64,000 nucleotides of DNA from Microglena sp. YARC (GCA_022414725.1 CM039465.1:45912640-45976639), one strand, 5' to 3'; numbered from the stretch's first letter, positions 35,701 through 43,805 are shown. Program-made: numbers and translations. The notes: generated from the letters alone by a model not told the origin.

Positions 35701-36862
35701 ACTGGGACATGCATACCTGCACGAAGACACACACGCACATGGACACACACACTGGGACATGCATACCTGCACGAAGACACACACGCACATGGACACACAC
35801 ACTGGGACATGCATACCTGCACGAAGACACACACGCACATGGACACACACACTGGGACATGCATACCTGCACGAAGACACACACGCACATGGACACACAC
35901 ACTGGGACATGCATACCTGCACGAAGACACACACGCACATGGACACACACACTGGGACATGCATACCTGGACACCACCCTAAACATACACAAGCACCTCA
36001 ACACAAATACTGTCTTTCCATGCACCAACCTTGGCACCCAGACCCCCACCCACCCACCCACACACATACATACATTCACACCCAGACCCACACAACATCC
36101 CGCTGCAGTCCAAGAATGCCCCCCCCCCCCCCCACACACACACACACACACACATACACACACACATATATGCATACAAACCCAGACCCACATAGCATCC
36201 CGCTGTAGTCCAAGAATGCACCCCACACACACACACACACATACACACACACACATGCATACAAACCCAGACCCACATAGCATCCCGCTGCAGTCCAAGA
36301 ATGCACCCCACACACACACACACATACACACACATACATGCACACAAACCCAGACCACATAACATCCCGCTGCTGTCCAAGAATGCACCCACACACACAC
36401 GCACACACACATACACACACACATACATGCATTCAAACCCAGACCACATAACATCCCGCTGCACTCCAAGAATGCACCCCCCCCCCCCCCACCACCACCA
36501 CCACCACCACACACACACACACACACACGCACACATACATGCATAAACACCCAGGCCCACACAGCATCCTGCTGCAGTCCAAGAATGCCCCCCCCACCCC
36601 CACCCCCACCCCCACCACACACACCTCTTCTACCCCCAGCCGCCAGCCCTCCACTTCCCTGCAAGCCAAATATCATACACAATGCTGCCTCTAACACCCA
36701 CGCACTCACCCACCCACACAGTCGAAGAATGCGAACCTGGATGGAGCTGGTATTGGCGATGCACAACTCCGAGCTGCATTGACAGGGACTGTGTCTCCTG
36801 CACACCTGGAGCTTGCTTCCCTCCTGGATGAGCTAGTGTTCATCAACCGCCGGGACAAGTAG
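6836..36862 (+). CDS. NIMA-related (NEK-family) serine/threonine protein kinase, 9 exons
   Basis: Rebuilt exons: 6836-6895, 7248-7477, 8366-8590, 11063-11195, 12048-12338, 13369-13467, 30801-30941, 33907-34730, 36722-36862. They join to about 714 codons ending at TAG. All junctions are GT-AG and phases agree, except exon 7/8, which needs one more G in the G-run at 30936-30942. The kinase domain spans about residues 4-265: glycine loop [12 protein letters not shown] lysine in [14 protein letters not shown] catalytic loop (129-136), DFG (148-150), APE (173-175), and [11 protein letters not shown] relatives use this domain for cell-cycle and ciliary control. The tail has an acidic patch ([12 protein letters not shown]), a Ser/Pro/Thr/Ala-rich low-complexity stretch and a helical end ([16 protein letters not shown]). 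Introns total about 28 kb and are packed with copies of the exon edges. The start was chosen because the kinase fold begins at once and an upstream stop is present. Transcripts were not available; exon boundaries are inference from sequence. Confidence 0.85.
6896..7247 (+). repeat. Intron 1: poly-C and CCA/CAC-rich tract
   Basis: Begins gtgaga and then runs into about 36 C, then C/A-rich simple sequence, ending cttccag. It is the only intron of this gene in which I see no exon-edge copies. Confidence 0.8.
7735..8165 (+). repeat. Intron 2: echoes of the exon 2 donor edge
   Basis: The end of exon 2 with its donor (cacatcaaacgactcac then gtgagtagtc) recurs at about 7770-7803, 8045-8072 and 8132-8160, each preceded by cacctactcacacatctacc. 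The first two keep an intact GTGAGT; the third has gtgaga. C/A-rich simple sequence fills the gaps. Confidence 0.8.
8211..8316 (+). repeat. Intron 2: tandem copy of the exon 3 acceptor edge
   Basis: About 106 bp duplicated head-to-tail with 8317-8422. Each copy has cttatcctcacaatatgcac, an acceptor (ttgtag here, ttgcag in the real one) and the exon 3 start encoding RAEESVEEE. The upstream copy diverges after that to SREWLKHS and has no donor, so it is a decoy exon start. Confidence 0.85.
8591..10670 (+). repeat. Intron 3: about 19 echoes of the exon 3 donor edge
   Basis: The last ~45 nt of exon 3 (agatggcgcggacaccaatt, cggcaccccctactacat) plus GTGAGTGAC recur about every 85-105 bp. Many copies keep the GTGAGT donor (near 8690, 8787, 8891, 9040, 9132, 9223, 10404). 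A sub-run at 9898-10300 is almost identical at about 93 bp. Reading past the donor meets TGA at once (AT then GTGAGT gives ATG TGA), so extension into the array would truncate the kinase. Confidence 0.9.
9668..9762 (+). repeat. Dispersed repeat D, copy 2, inside intron 3
   Basis: Matches 5319-5412 and interrupts the exon 3 echo array. Confidence 0.65.
10680..11055 (+). repeat. Intron 3 end: CCCA-rich repeat with three conserved blocks
   Basis: C/A-rich simple sequence carries three copies of gccacccgcaattgtgttgc followed by attcatagaccc (about 10842, 10905 and 10997), just before the exon 4 acceptor atgtag at 11062. Confidence 0.8.
11196..11415 (+). repeat. Intron 4: echoes of the exon 4 end
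   Basis: Fragments of the exon 4 3' part (tgtacgagttgttagc, gacaatctctccagggttgt) recur as gtgtacgcactgctagctga and tctctccagggt/tctctctagggttgtga three times. Most lack an intact donor. Confidence 0.7.
11435..11655 (+). repeat. Dispersed repeat E, copy 1 (other at 46880-47155)
   Basis: Shares with 46880-47155 a head of ggagccccctctt plus a short hairpin of G and C runs, then catttgtccgtccgaccgac, cagccaacggtttcgtaac, tgttgccacctgt and the tail ending gcatcgaacttgt. Non-coding and about 220-275 bp long. No terminal repeats or target duplication were resolved. Confidence 0.8.
11697..11820 (+). pseudogene. Pseudo-copy of NEK exon 5 (first 124 nt)
   Basis: Acceptor ctgtag and 124 nt closely matching 12048-12171, in frame and encoding [23 protein letters not shown] residues. 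It runs into CACCCA simple repeat instead of continuing, with no GT donor at its end. Differences from exon 5 (LANRLS instead of VANRPS) remove the Arg-Pro pair normally conserved near the end of protein kinase domains. Confidence 0.85.
11821..12040 (+). repeat. Intron 4: CACCCA-rich simple repeat
   Basis: C/A-rich simple sequence between the pseudo-exon and the real exon 5. Confidence 0.9.
12415..12625 (+). repeat. Intron 5: echo of the exon 5 3' half
   Basis: 12424-12520 copies the exon 5 end (atgaagctaccgcc ... gggagcaatg ... ccccacag) together with the following intron start (tttgtattt). The donor is lost: cag is followed by a T run instead of gtgat. A shorter copy of ccaagccgtac lies at 12592. 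Confidence 0.85.
12622..13290 (+). repeat. Intron 5: echoes of the exon 6 acceptor edge in (CAC)n
   Basis: The real exon 6 starts after atgtgcag with gcaggaggcaacaggaccag. Six diverged versions (gcaggcaggactagtgg and gcagcaggactggtgg types) occur at about 12622, 12772, 12892, 12999, 13078 and 13266, separated by CAC/ACC trinucleotide tracts. They lie on the acceptor side only. Confidence 0.8.
13500..14070 (+). repeat. Intron 6 start: echoes of the exon 6 donor edge
   Basis: 13608-13674 is a near-complete copy of exon 6 (cgaggaagtttaatagaatc, ccctcagtgcatagaagat) ending atggag then gtaact. Short versions (cgatggag then gtatgt or gtaagt) follow at about 13750, 13846 and 14051, embedded in GT and GGT repeats. 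Confidence 0.85.
14640..14850. repeat. Palindrome-rich block (ATATCATATGATAT)
   Basis: Repeated ATCATATGAT palindromes, with a pair of arms around atcatatgatgacatgatat. The same arrangement occurs at 61480-61575, followed in both cases by ttgccg. It probably marks the end of a dispersed element adjacent to the satellite founder. Confidence 0.65.
14995..30800 (+). repeat. 204-bp satellite, about 77 units, carrying the exon 7 splice acceptor edge
   Basis: Units are 204 bp, measured from the gggtggcgtggcc landmark, for example 15121, 15325 and 15529. Each contains a T-poor acceptor (catgccttgcag), then the start of NEK exon 7 encoding [12 protein letters not shown], then a non-exon part with catatgcaaaccataataaa, gcgtggccttaaggcggccc and agctgattaaaaaaacaac. 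Most units between 16 and 27.7 kb are identical or differ by one base. The first two units have a variant exon part (ctcaaagagggtttctccct). 204 is divisible by three, and each unit has an open 68-codon frame with one stop; these small frames are not genes. The real exon 7 follows the last unit. The array lies wholly within intron 6. Confidence 0.95.
27900..30640 (+). repeat. Noisy part of the satellite with many indels
   Basis: Units here carry many single-base insertions and deletions, whereas the last unit (30641-30845) is again close to consensus. That pattern fits poorly corrected long reads better than biological decay. Confidence 0.6.
30945..32065 (+). repeat. Intron 7: G-rich 45-50 bp repeat, donor flank of exon 7
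   Basis: GGT repeats, then about 18 units of the type gggaggtgagtgtatgtgga, gggggaagaggagatggggg, ggtgaa. The real exon 7 end (aagaagcaacagcaagg, ggtgaagggagg, aggtgaagtgtatgtgagg) is the likely source. Many units contain an aggtgagtgt donor-like site. Indel noise continues from the satellite. Confidence 0.75.
32085..32198 (+). mobile_element. hAT-type MITE, truncated copy
   Basis: Shares the interior of the family (gcgcaaaaacttgcgcgct, gaaaaactgcgcgaaacgcg) and the right end GTGGTACCCTG. The left end is lost in the G-rich repeat. It abuts an echo of exon 8. Confidence 0.7.
32199..33906 (+). repeat. Intron 7 end: about 12 echoes of the exon 8 acceptor edge
   Basis: The real exon begins after tttccag with ttgctgatggtgaggagaac. 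Diverged copies occur near 32202, 32767, 32908, 33050, 33107, 33165, 33223, 33366, 33511, 33611, 33712 and 33812. Four (33050-33240) form a 58-bp tandem, and the last four a ~100-bp tandem with aaactaaacaaaacggtaaa. Longer copies preserve tctgagctgcgtgtcatctc and cccaccagctgaa of the exon. Confidence 0.9.
32660..32755. repeat. (TTTA)n tract
   Basis: Tetranucleotide repeat within intron 7. Confidence 0.9.
34731..35300 (+). repeat. Intron 8: echoes of the exon 8 donor edge
   Basis: The exon 8 end (gctgagagagcaacttgggg, ggaggcagcattacgtatga, tctgatttgcag then gtgagtgggg) is copied at 34821-34900 and 34985-35068, both with intact gtgagt, and in a shorter form at 35285-35340. G runs of 15-25 separate them. 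Confidence 0.9.
35385..35970 (+). repeat. 50-bp minisatellite, about 11.5 units
   Basis: Unit actgggacatgcatacctgc, acgaagacacacacgcacat, ggacacacac. Almost no variation. Long open frames on both strands here (HTHWDM or CVCVF repeats) exist only because the unit has no stop codon; they are not genes. Confidence 0.95.
36095..36600 (+). repeat. Intron 8 end: six echoes of the exon 9 acceptor edge
   Basis: The real exon 9 starts cacacag then tcgaagaatgcg. Six copies of catcccgctgcagtccaaga then atgc occur near 36103, 36201, 36284, 36372, 36460 and 36570, separated by CA repeats and C runs. Each keeps CAG plus TCCAAGAATGC. Confidence 0.85.
36652..36700 (-). repeat. Inverted echo of the exon 8 donor edge
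   Basis: Reads ccctgcaagccaaatatcat, acacaatgctgcctctaaca, which is the reverse complement of the exon 8 end with its donor CAG/G. It is the only inverted echo I found. Confidence 0.75.
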
Positions 36863-36881
36863 TGGCAAGAGATGATGATGT

Positions 36882-36917
<36 letters not shown>

Positions 36918-37250
36918 CAGTTTTTCTGGTGACCAACGAAACCTTCACCAAGGGGATGGTTTGACAGACAGCAGAAGGTGTTAGTGGATAGATAGGTGGG
37001 AAGACCCCTTATGGACGAGCTAGTGTTCATTAAATGCAGGGCTGGGTAGCGGCAAGAGATGATGATGATGATGATGATGATGACAGTTTTCCTGGTGCCC
37101 TACTGAACCAGCACCAAGGGGATGGGTTGACGGCAGAAGGCATTAGCGGATAGATAGGTGGCAATCCCGCTCTTGGACGAACTAGTTTTTAGTAAACGCA
37201 GGGCTGGGTGGCGGCAAGAGATGACGACGATGATGATGATGACAGTTTTC
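36800..37250 (+). repeat. Three copies of the NEK stop-codon region with (GAT)n
   Basis: The gene end (ctggatgagctagtgttcat, caaccgccgggacaagtag, tggcaagagatgatgatg) is followed at 37012-37085 and 37175-37245 by copies with gacgagctagtgttcatta and gcggcaagagatga plus GAT repeats and cagttttcctggtg. The last two lack the stop in frame and have no acceptor, so the first is taken as the true end. Confidence 0.8.
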
Positions 37251-37439
37251 CTGGTGCCCTACTGGGTGGGCATGGATTGGAAGACGGTAAGCAGCCCAGA
37301 TCCCCAGAGTTTTGTGAAGAACCATGTAACAATTGGAGGTTTGCCCCAGAGCAAGCAAACAGGCTGCTCCCCTCAACCTCACGCCTAGCAATAAGGGGTG
37401 CTTTCCATTAATTCATAATATTCAAATCGAATCCTTAAC

Positions 37440-37740
37440 ACATCCAGTGTTAGAAGAAGAAGAATTGTTACAAGGTTCTAGATGCCATCACATCAGCGCC
37501 TAACTGTCTGCAGAATACAACATTTCTCCCCGTGCGATAACCACGGAAAACAGGGAGTGAGACAAGGTTTGAACTGAGACCGACAGTAGCCGTGTCCAGG
37601 TCTCTACACCAACAGTTTCATCCAGTGCTAGCTTTTCCTTTCATCTCTTATCTGCTGCGTAGCTAGTTTGGTGGAGGGGGGGAGGAGCGAGGGTGCTTCA
37701 CAGCTGCATGGAAGCAACTGTCTAAACATAGGTGCTTGTC
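37440..37740 (+). repeat. Dispersed repeat B, copy 2
   Basis: Contains ccagtgttagaagaagaag, ctgtctgcagaatacaaca, and the block matching 2880-3095 in reverse. Confidence 0.8.
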
Positions 37741-38123
37741 TTCTGTTCAGACTCAGGAGTGTGGTCAGGGGGGGGCAACTTCTAACCAAAATGGCCCCAT
37801 CGTCCAACTTTGTAGATCTCATAGAGAGGATGAAGAATCCGGTTTTATTTCTTGATTTGGCCCAGTAGAAAAAAGTAACGGTCCTCCTAAGTTTGGGGCC
37901 GCGGGGGAAGGGGGGGGGGGGGGGGGGGGGTCAAGGGCGTCATGGAAAAAATCTGACATTTTCAAAAAATTAGGTACTTTCCAGGCACTTTTTTCTAGCC
38001 CTCAGAATGACATGGGAGTGGAACTAGGGTGTTCCTCTACGAAATACCAGTACAAAAATGCTATTGGGGGAGAGACCCACCACATATTTTGCCCAGGGCA
38101 CATGGGGGGGGGGGGGGATCCAG

Positions 38124-38163
<40 letters not shown>

Positions 38164-38754
38164 CACACAACGCCCTAACCAACACTTGTACAACGACGTA
38201 CAGAGCGAGACCCCATTCTTCTTTTTCCCTTCCCGTAAGTGTGCGCCTGTCTTCGTTTGGTGACTAATGCTAGTTGATGTTATTCGATGGACCCACAATC
38301 TAAGGGCACTACCTGCGACAAGTGTGGTAAACAATTGCTTAGCGGCGACCACGGAAACTTAGAACGCCCTCAGAATTCTCTTGCGTGCTTGGCTGATTAT
38401 TTAATGCCTGATTGAAGCTTGGATTGAAGGCCTGATTATTGAATAATATTGAAGGTGGGCACATTAGGGGCCAAGGGGCCCTGACCCACAACCCCCACCA
38501 AACAATGTAACATTGATGATGATGATTTTCTATGTTTCAAACATTCCCAATGGTCTCTAGGCCAACCTCAATGGATAGGCCTTTAAAATCCCTGTAAAAT
38601 GAGCCTAATTAGACACCATTAAACTAAGTGGTGGCTGAGATAGTGACTGTGCAGTGGGTTCCAGAGCCGGGGGAGGGGGGGGGGGGGGCTGCGGAAGGGT
38701 GCCTCACTTTTTTGGGATGGGGTCTTTCACTTTTTTTTTGCCCCCCCCCCTTGA
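37741..38754. other. Intergenic, no gene seen
   Basis: Contains G runs, a (TC)n tract at about 38128-38162 and short A/T-rich sequence. No coding region supported. Confidence 0.5.
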
Positions 38755-39224
38755 GTGTGGTGTACATTGTCTACAACTCTCTAAGTTTCAGCTGTACAAA
38801 TCCCCATGCAATTTGAGGAAGATAGGACCATTTCATACCACTTCTCCCTGATTTTGCGTATTACGGGAATACGCAGCAACCCAGATTGGACAGGGTTGTT
38901 ACCTCACATGGATTCTCAGCCGTCCCTCCTCCTACTCTTTGAGGCGAAATCTTTCTTGCTTGTTGTAAACAAACAAAAATAGGGGTTACCCCCATTATCC
39001 TCAGCTGCAATCACAACTTGGTTACATCCAGGTGTAGGGGTTCTCCCCATTATCCCGCCCACGTGTAGGGGTTGAAACTGTTCCAGGTCCAAGCGCCCAA
39101 CCCATCACCCGTAGGCAGGGGAACCCACTTGGCGACCAAAGTGCTAGAATCGAACCTGCTCGATCCACCTGCAGAGAAGACAAACAAGAATTACAAACCA
39201 TGTTTACAAATATTGAGGCTGCAA

Positions 39225-39419
39225 CAGGGTACTACAAAGTGCGCGCGGCAGCGCGTTTACGCACACGCTTTTTGAGCCCCACTGCGCGTTTCGCATAGTT
39301 TTTTCAGCCCCCTGTGGGCGCAGCGCGCAGTTTTTGCGTTTTTTGCACTAGAAAGCGCTGACCAATTTGACGGTTGTGCGCTTCAAGCGCTGACCAATTT
39401 GACAAAAAGTAATACCCTA
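39225..39419 (-). mobile_element. hAT-type MITE, right-arm copy
   Basis: Starts CAGGGTACTAC, ends GTAATACCCTA. Flanks are GGCTGCAA and GGATACAA: the same target as the left-arm copy with two later changes on one side. Confidence 0.8.
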
Positions 39420-39728
39420 GGATACAAATGTTTATATGAAAAAGCAAGCAAGGACTCCAGGCCCAGCTCCGCGTGCATGTGAATGTGTGTATGTGAGTGC
39501 ATGTGTGTAACGGGGCTCAGTTTGGATGCAGCTGCACTCCAATCTAAACCCAATCAGAGCTCTGGACTCACCACTTCACCACTTCACTCTGATATCCCTG
39601 TCCAATGCGTAAGCTCCTGCAACTAAACCCAGAAACCAGTATCTAACGTATGTCCTCGTTACGGTAAATCCCTAAACCCAAACTAGAGGCCTGAACTCAT
39701 CACTTCCAGACCAGAGCCCTGAACTCAC

Positions 39729-40383
39729 CACTTGTCAACATCGTTACAATGTCCTTGTTCAAAGCATCACTCAGATCCTGTAACTTCTTGATGTCAGCTT
39801 GAAACCCAGCTTCCACAGTAGAGGCCGCAGACGCACCCTTAGCCGGTACGGAATTGGCTGTCTGGATGTTCAAAGTAATGGTCGACACAGCCACGGTGCA
39901 GATTGGGTCTAAGGTCCAACCTGGGTACAGCTTCTTAAATCTGTTCAGATCTCTCTCCACCTTGTTGATCGGCAATGAGAGAGCGTGGAGGGCGCCACTG
40001 ATGTCACTGATCTGGTCACCAACCAATTGAGTGGAAGTAACCATAGTTTTAGGAAGCTGAATGGCAGTCAGGGCAAGATCTACGCTGCTGTCCTTCGCCT
40101 CCGAGGAATACTGATAGAAACCGTTCTGGGTCTGGGCCTCCATAGCGTCGATGATGTGTTCGACGGAGGCTGCGTGGTATGCGTTGCCGTCCACGACAGC
40201 TTTCTCACTCAGGGCGAGAGCATCGTTAATAATGATGTCGATCTTGGAGCTCAGCTCCTGAGCCTGCTGCAGGACACTCTGGGAAGCAGACAGGATGGGG
40301 TTGATCGCCGCCACCATGGCTGCAGAAGCATCACCTTTCTTGGTCAGCTTTCTGCCAGCGCCTCCCATGGTGGCATCGGCCAT
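39729..40383 (-). CDS. Unrecognised alanine-rich helical protein, right-arm copy (main exon)
   Basis: ATG at 40383 lies five bases after an acceptor (ttgcag); the donor gtgagt follows 39729. A second small exon matches the left copy's 879-907 (near 39590-39617). About 218 codons are in this exon. Compared with the left copy, changes include V/L, Q/Q, N/Y and R/P replacements, and the frame is unbroken in both. The five-Trp expansion of the left copy is absent (MLTSGEF). It has no recognised domain, signal peptide or membrane segment. A 5' non-coding exon must exist if the acceptor is used. Whether either copy is expressed cannot be told. Confidence 0.55.
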
Positions 40384-40439
40384 GAGGTCTGCAATAGGGG
40401 AGGGAGAGGGGGGAGATGGGGTGAGGAGGGGCTGGGAAT

Positions 40440-40625
40440 GGGGTGGGATGGGGTATGGGCCTTCCTAGGTTACATTAGCCACGAGCTCTACAATAATATG
40501 AGGGGGGGGGGGGGGATGAGGTGAGGAGGGGTTGGAAATGGGGTGAGGAGGGGTTGGAAATGGGGTGGGAAGGGGTGCGGACGCCTTCTTAGGTTACATC
40601 AGCCATGAGCTCTACAATATGGGGG
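40440..40625 (-). repeat. Two echoes of the arm-gene acceptor edge
   Basis: On the - strand, versions of ttgtagagctcatggctgatg (near 40620-40580 and 40495-40455) resemble the real ttgcag acctcatggccgatgcc. They lie upstream of the exon among G-rich repeats, as in the other genes. Confidence 0.65.
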
Positions 40626-40709
40626 AAAGGGTGGAAATGGGGTGAGAGGCACAGACAGGTTGACTCAACTGATGGAGCTAGTGTGTGTTCAAGGTGTTGA
40701 ATAATGTGC

Positions 40710-40865
40710 GAATGTGTATGCTACAGTCTAGGGGTAGGCCAGAGAGGCTAAAGGGTCTTGCCCAATGGTGACAGGAAGCGCTAAAAAGAAGAAGTATTGA
40801 TGAACTGAACACCAAACAAATGTTTTATTGATGGGGGCCCTGAGGCTGTGCTACAGTGATAATGT
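40710..40865 (+). repeat. Dispersed SINE-like repeat C, copy 2
   Basis: Core tctaggggtaggcc, gtgacaggaagcgct, tgatgaactgaacaccaaac. Diverged from copies 1 and 3. Confidence 0.7.
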
Positions 40866-41266
40866 AATTCTACAATTATAATTAAATCCTCATCCCACAC
40901 AGGGGCAACAATATTGCTTTTACTGCTGAACATAGCGAGCAGCTCAGCAGCTGAACTGCTGGCTGGAGCCATTTCACCAAGTCCATGTTCAGTTCATGAA
41001 AGGTGTTCGTGGTCTTCCTTCTGCGACCGCCTTCGTCAGTACCATAAGCAGGAAGGTCAGAGAAAGAAGGGAGGGGCACAGCCAGGTTAATCCATGGATT
41101 GTCTGTTGAACGGTGTTCCATTACTACAGAAAGGCTACTACTGTAGATACTAGTCTTACTACTTGGACTAACATATGAGGCTGTGGCACGGAAGCTTACC
41201 CACTACCATTCATTTGCACAGCATGACTCACCGGTACCCAGTGATATCTGCTCTTAAGGCCTGGCT

Positions 41267-41445
41267 GATGTGGCAGTCAATGCCAAAAGCAAGGGCAGCA
41301 TTGCCGCCAAACACAAACGACTTCCATGGGAGAGCTTCATTCCACTCCTCAAGGACTTGGATGGCAACTGGATGGACAGGAGTGGACTGTTGCTAGACTT
41401 CAACCTGAGGAGATATGGATGGGTTCCAATAAGTATAGTTCAAAA
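41267..41445 (+). CDS. Possible coding fragment, unrecognised
   Basis: A short open frame encodes a plausible protein segment (AVNAKSKGSIAAKHKRLPWE, SFIPLLKDLDGNWMDRSGLL, NLRRYGWVP), with a balanced composition unlike the surrounding repeats. No start, splice pair or homologue is certain. It could be an exon remnant or part of a retroelement. The surrounding 40866-41640 shows no other gene. Confidence 0.3.
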
Positions 41446-41634
41446 TGTAACATTTCACGTCTTAGGCGTAGGTTTGAGAGGGCCGGGCCGGGCAGGGCGA
41501 GGGTTACGATCGAACGACTCCTGAGCGCGTGTCGCAAGCGACACGGAAAGCGCTTTAGAAGTCACTAGCCACTAAAGTGGCTACGAGATTCGAGGAATTA
41601 TGCAGATCGAGGACTGCGCGAACAATTCAGAGCC

Positions 41635-42010
41635 AGGAAGGCGAGGAGATTTGAAGAGGGCAAAGTAGCCACACGCGAGCACTCCGCGGCTGATTACTAC
41701 ATGTCTTCTCTGCTACAAATGTTGCGAAGGGGCTGCTACGATGCTCGGAACTCTAGTCCTGCGCATGTAGGTACTGAGCAAAACGTTTGGGTTCGGAGGC
41801 GGCCTGAGCTGCAGCTGTCGGATTTAAAGTTCAAACGGCTTGTTGAATTGAAGTACGCGAGTAGGCATGTAGTAGCCGAGTAACTTCATGCGCATATAAA
41901 GGACTCAGCGAATAGTTAGGGCAAGGAAGGCGAGGAGACTTGAAGAGGGGCGAAGTAGCTACCACATGCGCACTCAGTAGCTGAATACTACATGTTTTCG
42001 GTAAACCGTT
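41635..42010 (+). repeat. Diverged tandem duplication, ~290 bp
   Basis: ggcgaggagatttgaagagg, gcaaagtagcc, gctgattactacatgt at 41640-41705 recur as aggcgaggagacttgaagag, gcgaagtagct, gctgaatactacatgt at 41930-41998. From 42011 to 43340 I see no gene or clear repeat. Confidence 0.65.
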
Positions 42011-43344
42011 TGCTGTTTTCGGTAAACCGTTTGCTGAAGGATCAGGGCTGCTGCGATGCTGATATCTCTAGTCATGCGCACGCAAATATAAAGTTCGGGC
42101 CCTATTCGGCCTGAGCCAAATATTGGGGAGCCGTGGTGGCCGGAGTCGTCCAAAGAGCTGAAGGTAGACAGACACGCAGACAGTCACTGGTGGGACTGGG
42201 GCTTATCATAATATCAGTACATGTGACGGATGTTCAGAATTCGCAAGTCGCTCACCTGTATCCGCTGTCCCGACAACTAAGCCTTTTCTGTACTGGAACT
42301 CTGCTCGTGACCAAAATATGAGATTGAAATCTTCTGTCGGACTCGGGTAGGGTCGCACTGTCGCTTGTTACTTCCGAACAATTATTAGGTAGTCAAAATG
42401 TTAGGAGAACTACACTTTAAAGAGACTGGACCGCCTCGATAGTACCGGTAGCCGTCGATACCTCGAGACTATACGTAGGGTAGTTAGATCGTCTGATTAG
42501 TCATTATTTAGACCCCTCACCTACACCTAGGAACCTCAAATGTAGAAATGATCTTTACATTCAAAGGCGTCCCTCGAGATTCGAGAATGCCGACAGGTAA
42601 ACACAGTAACCTGGCTACTAGTCTTTCTGTCGCTGTTTGACCGATCCCGGCCAATTCCACACCCCATCAAATTGCTCATAGTTGGTGTGCGTATGACTCG
42701 AGTCATCAGCATCGCAGCGGCCAAGATCCTTCGCAAAGGTTGTCGGATGTCATGTAGCTATTCCGCTACGGAATGCTCGGGTGGCTACTAGTTACTTACT
42801 TCGCCCTTCTTTCAATCTATCAGCCATCCTACCCTTTTCGCCCCCTGCCCTTCCCGTGACTGCCAAACCGTTTTCCGTGTCACTTGCGACATGCGCTTAG
42901 TACGTGTCCCTCACATGCTCGCATCCGTTCTCCACCCTTTTTTGTTGATCAATTGAACAAATCAATCCGCAGCTCGATTCCTGTCAAGTTCCACCGCGCT
43001 CTTTCCCCTGGTTGCTGATCTGCGTTTACGAGTAGCAGTATGAATCCACTGGGAAACGATACTCATGTCAGGCGTTTGCATCATAGCGCGCTAGCCGGGC
43101 CATCTGCCCTCGGAACTGCAGTAGTGGACGTAGGAGGATATATGATGTATCCTGTCACTGCCGACTCTGTGCTACCATTGGATGGCACTCAGTAGCTGCT
43201 GTGGGATGATCATAATCTCTCCATAGATGTAGCCTTGGTGATGAGCCACATTCATTATGCTGACTTGGAGAAGTGGGGTTCGAACACATCATATTTTGTT
43301 CGCATCTTGCTACATACATCAGCTTCATTCAATCATTCCCATGC

Positions 43345-43620
43345 TTACACCGCACACCACTGGTCATCCCATGCACACATCACACGCTACTGCGCTAGCT
43401 GTCAAACCATGCACACACCGCACACCACATGTCAACCCATGCGCACACTTCATATTACATGCTGCCCACTGCAGACACCGCACACCACATGCTAGCCCAT
43501 GCACACACCGCACACCACCTGTCAGCCCGTGCATGCACTTTATGCCTCATGTTAACCCATACACACACTACACACCACATGTCAATCCATGCACATATCA
43601 CAGCATATCAGTATATATCA
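43345..43620 (+). repeat. Imperfect ~30-bp CA-rich repeat
   Basis: Units like ccatgcacacaccgcacacc then acatgtcaac. The open frames across it are repeat by-products. Confidence 0.75.
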
Positions 43621-43631
43621 TGTGTCAGCCA

Positions 43632-43805
43632 ATCTTGCGTTTGAACTCAAATTGTGACCCGCGTGCGTTTGGAAAGGATTTTGAATTCAAATTGTGATCC
43701 ACGCGCGTTTGGAAAGGAGTTTGAATTCAAATTGTGACCCACATGCGTTTGAAAAGCTGTTTGAATTCAAATTGTGACCCACGTGCGTTTGGAAAGGAGT
43801 TCCAT
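43632..43805 (+). repeat. Tandem repeat of about 42 bp, 4 units
   Basis: Units of ttgaattcaaattgtgaccc then acgtgcgtttggaaagga. Confidence 0.85.

Larger units (their letters stand above)
38755..40640 (-). repeat. Right arm of the long inverted repeat
   Basis: Reverse-complement partner of 1-1743. The inner boundary is at gtgtggtgtacatt. The outer part (40389-40640) matches the first ~90 bases of the window in its C-rich (here G-rich) composition, so the true outer edge is not defined. Confidence 0.85.

Noticed and set aside
35338..36805. Very long open frames of CVCVF or HTHWDM repeats on both strands (up to 476 codons)
   Set aside because: They exist because the 50-bp minisatellite and CA repeats have no stop codons; all frames are open and none has gene-like composition.
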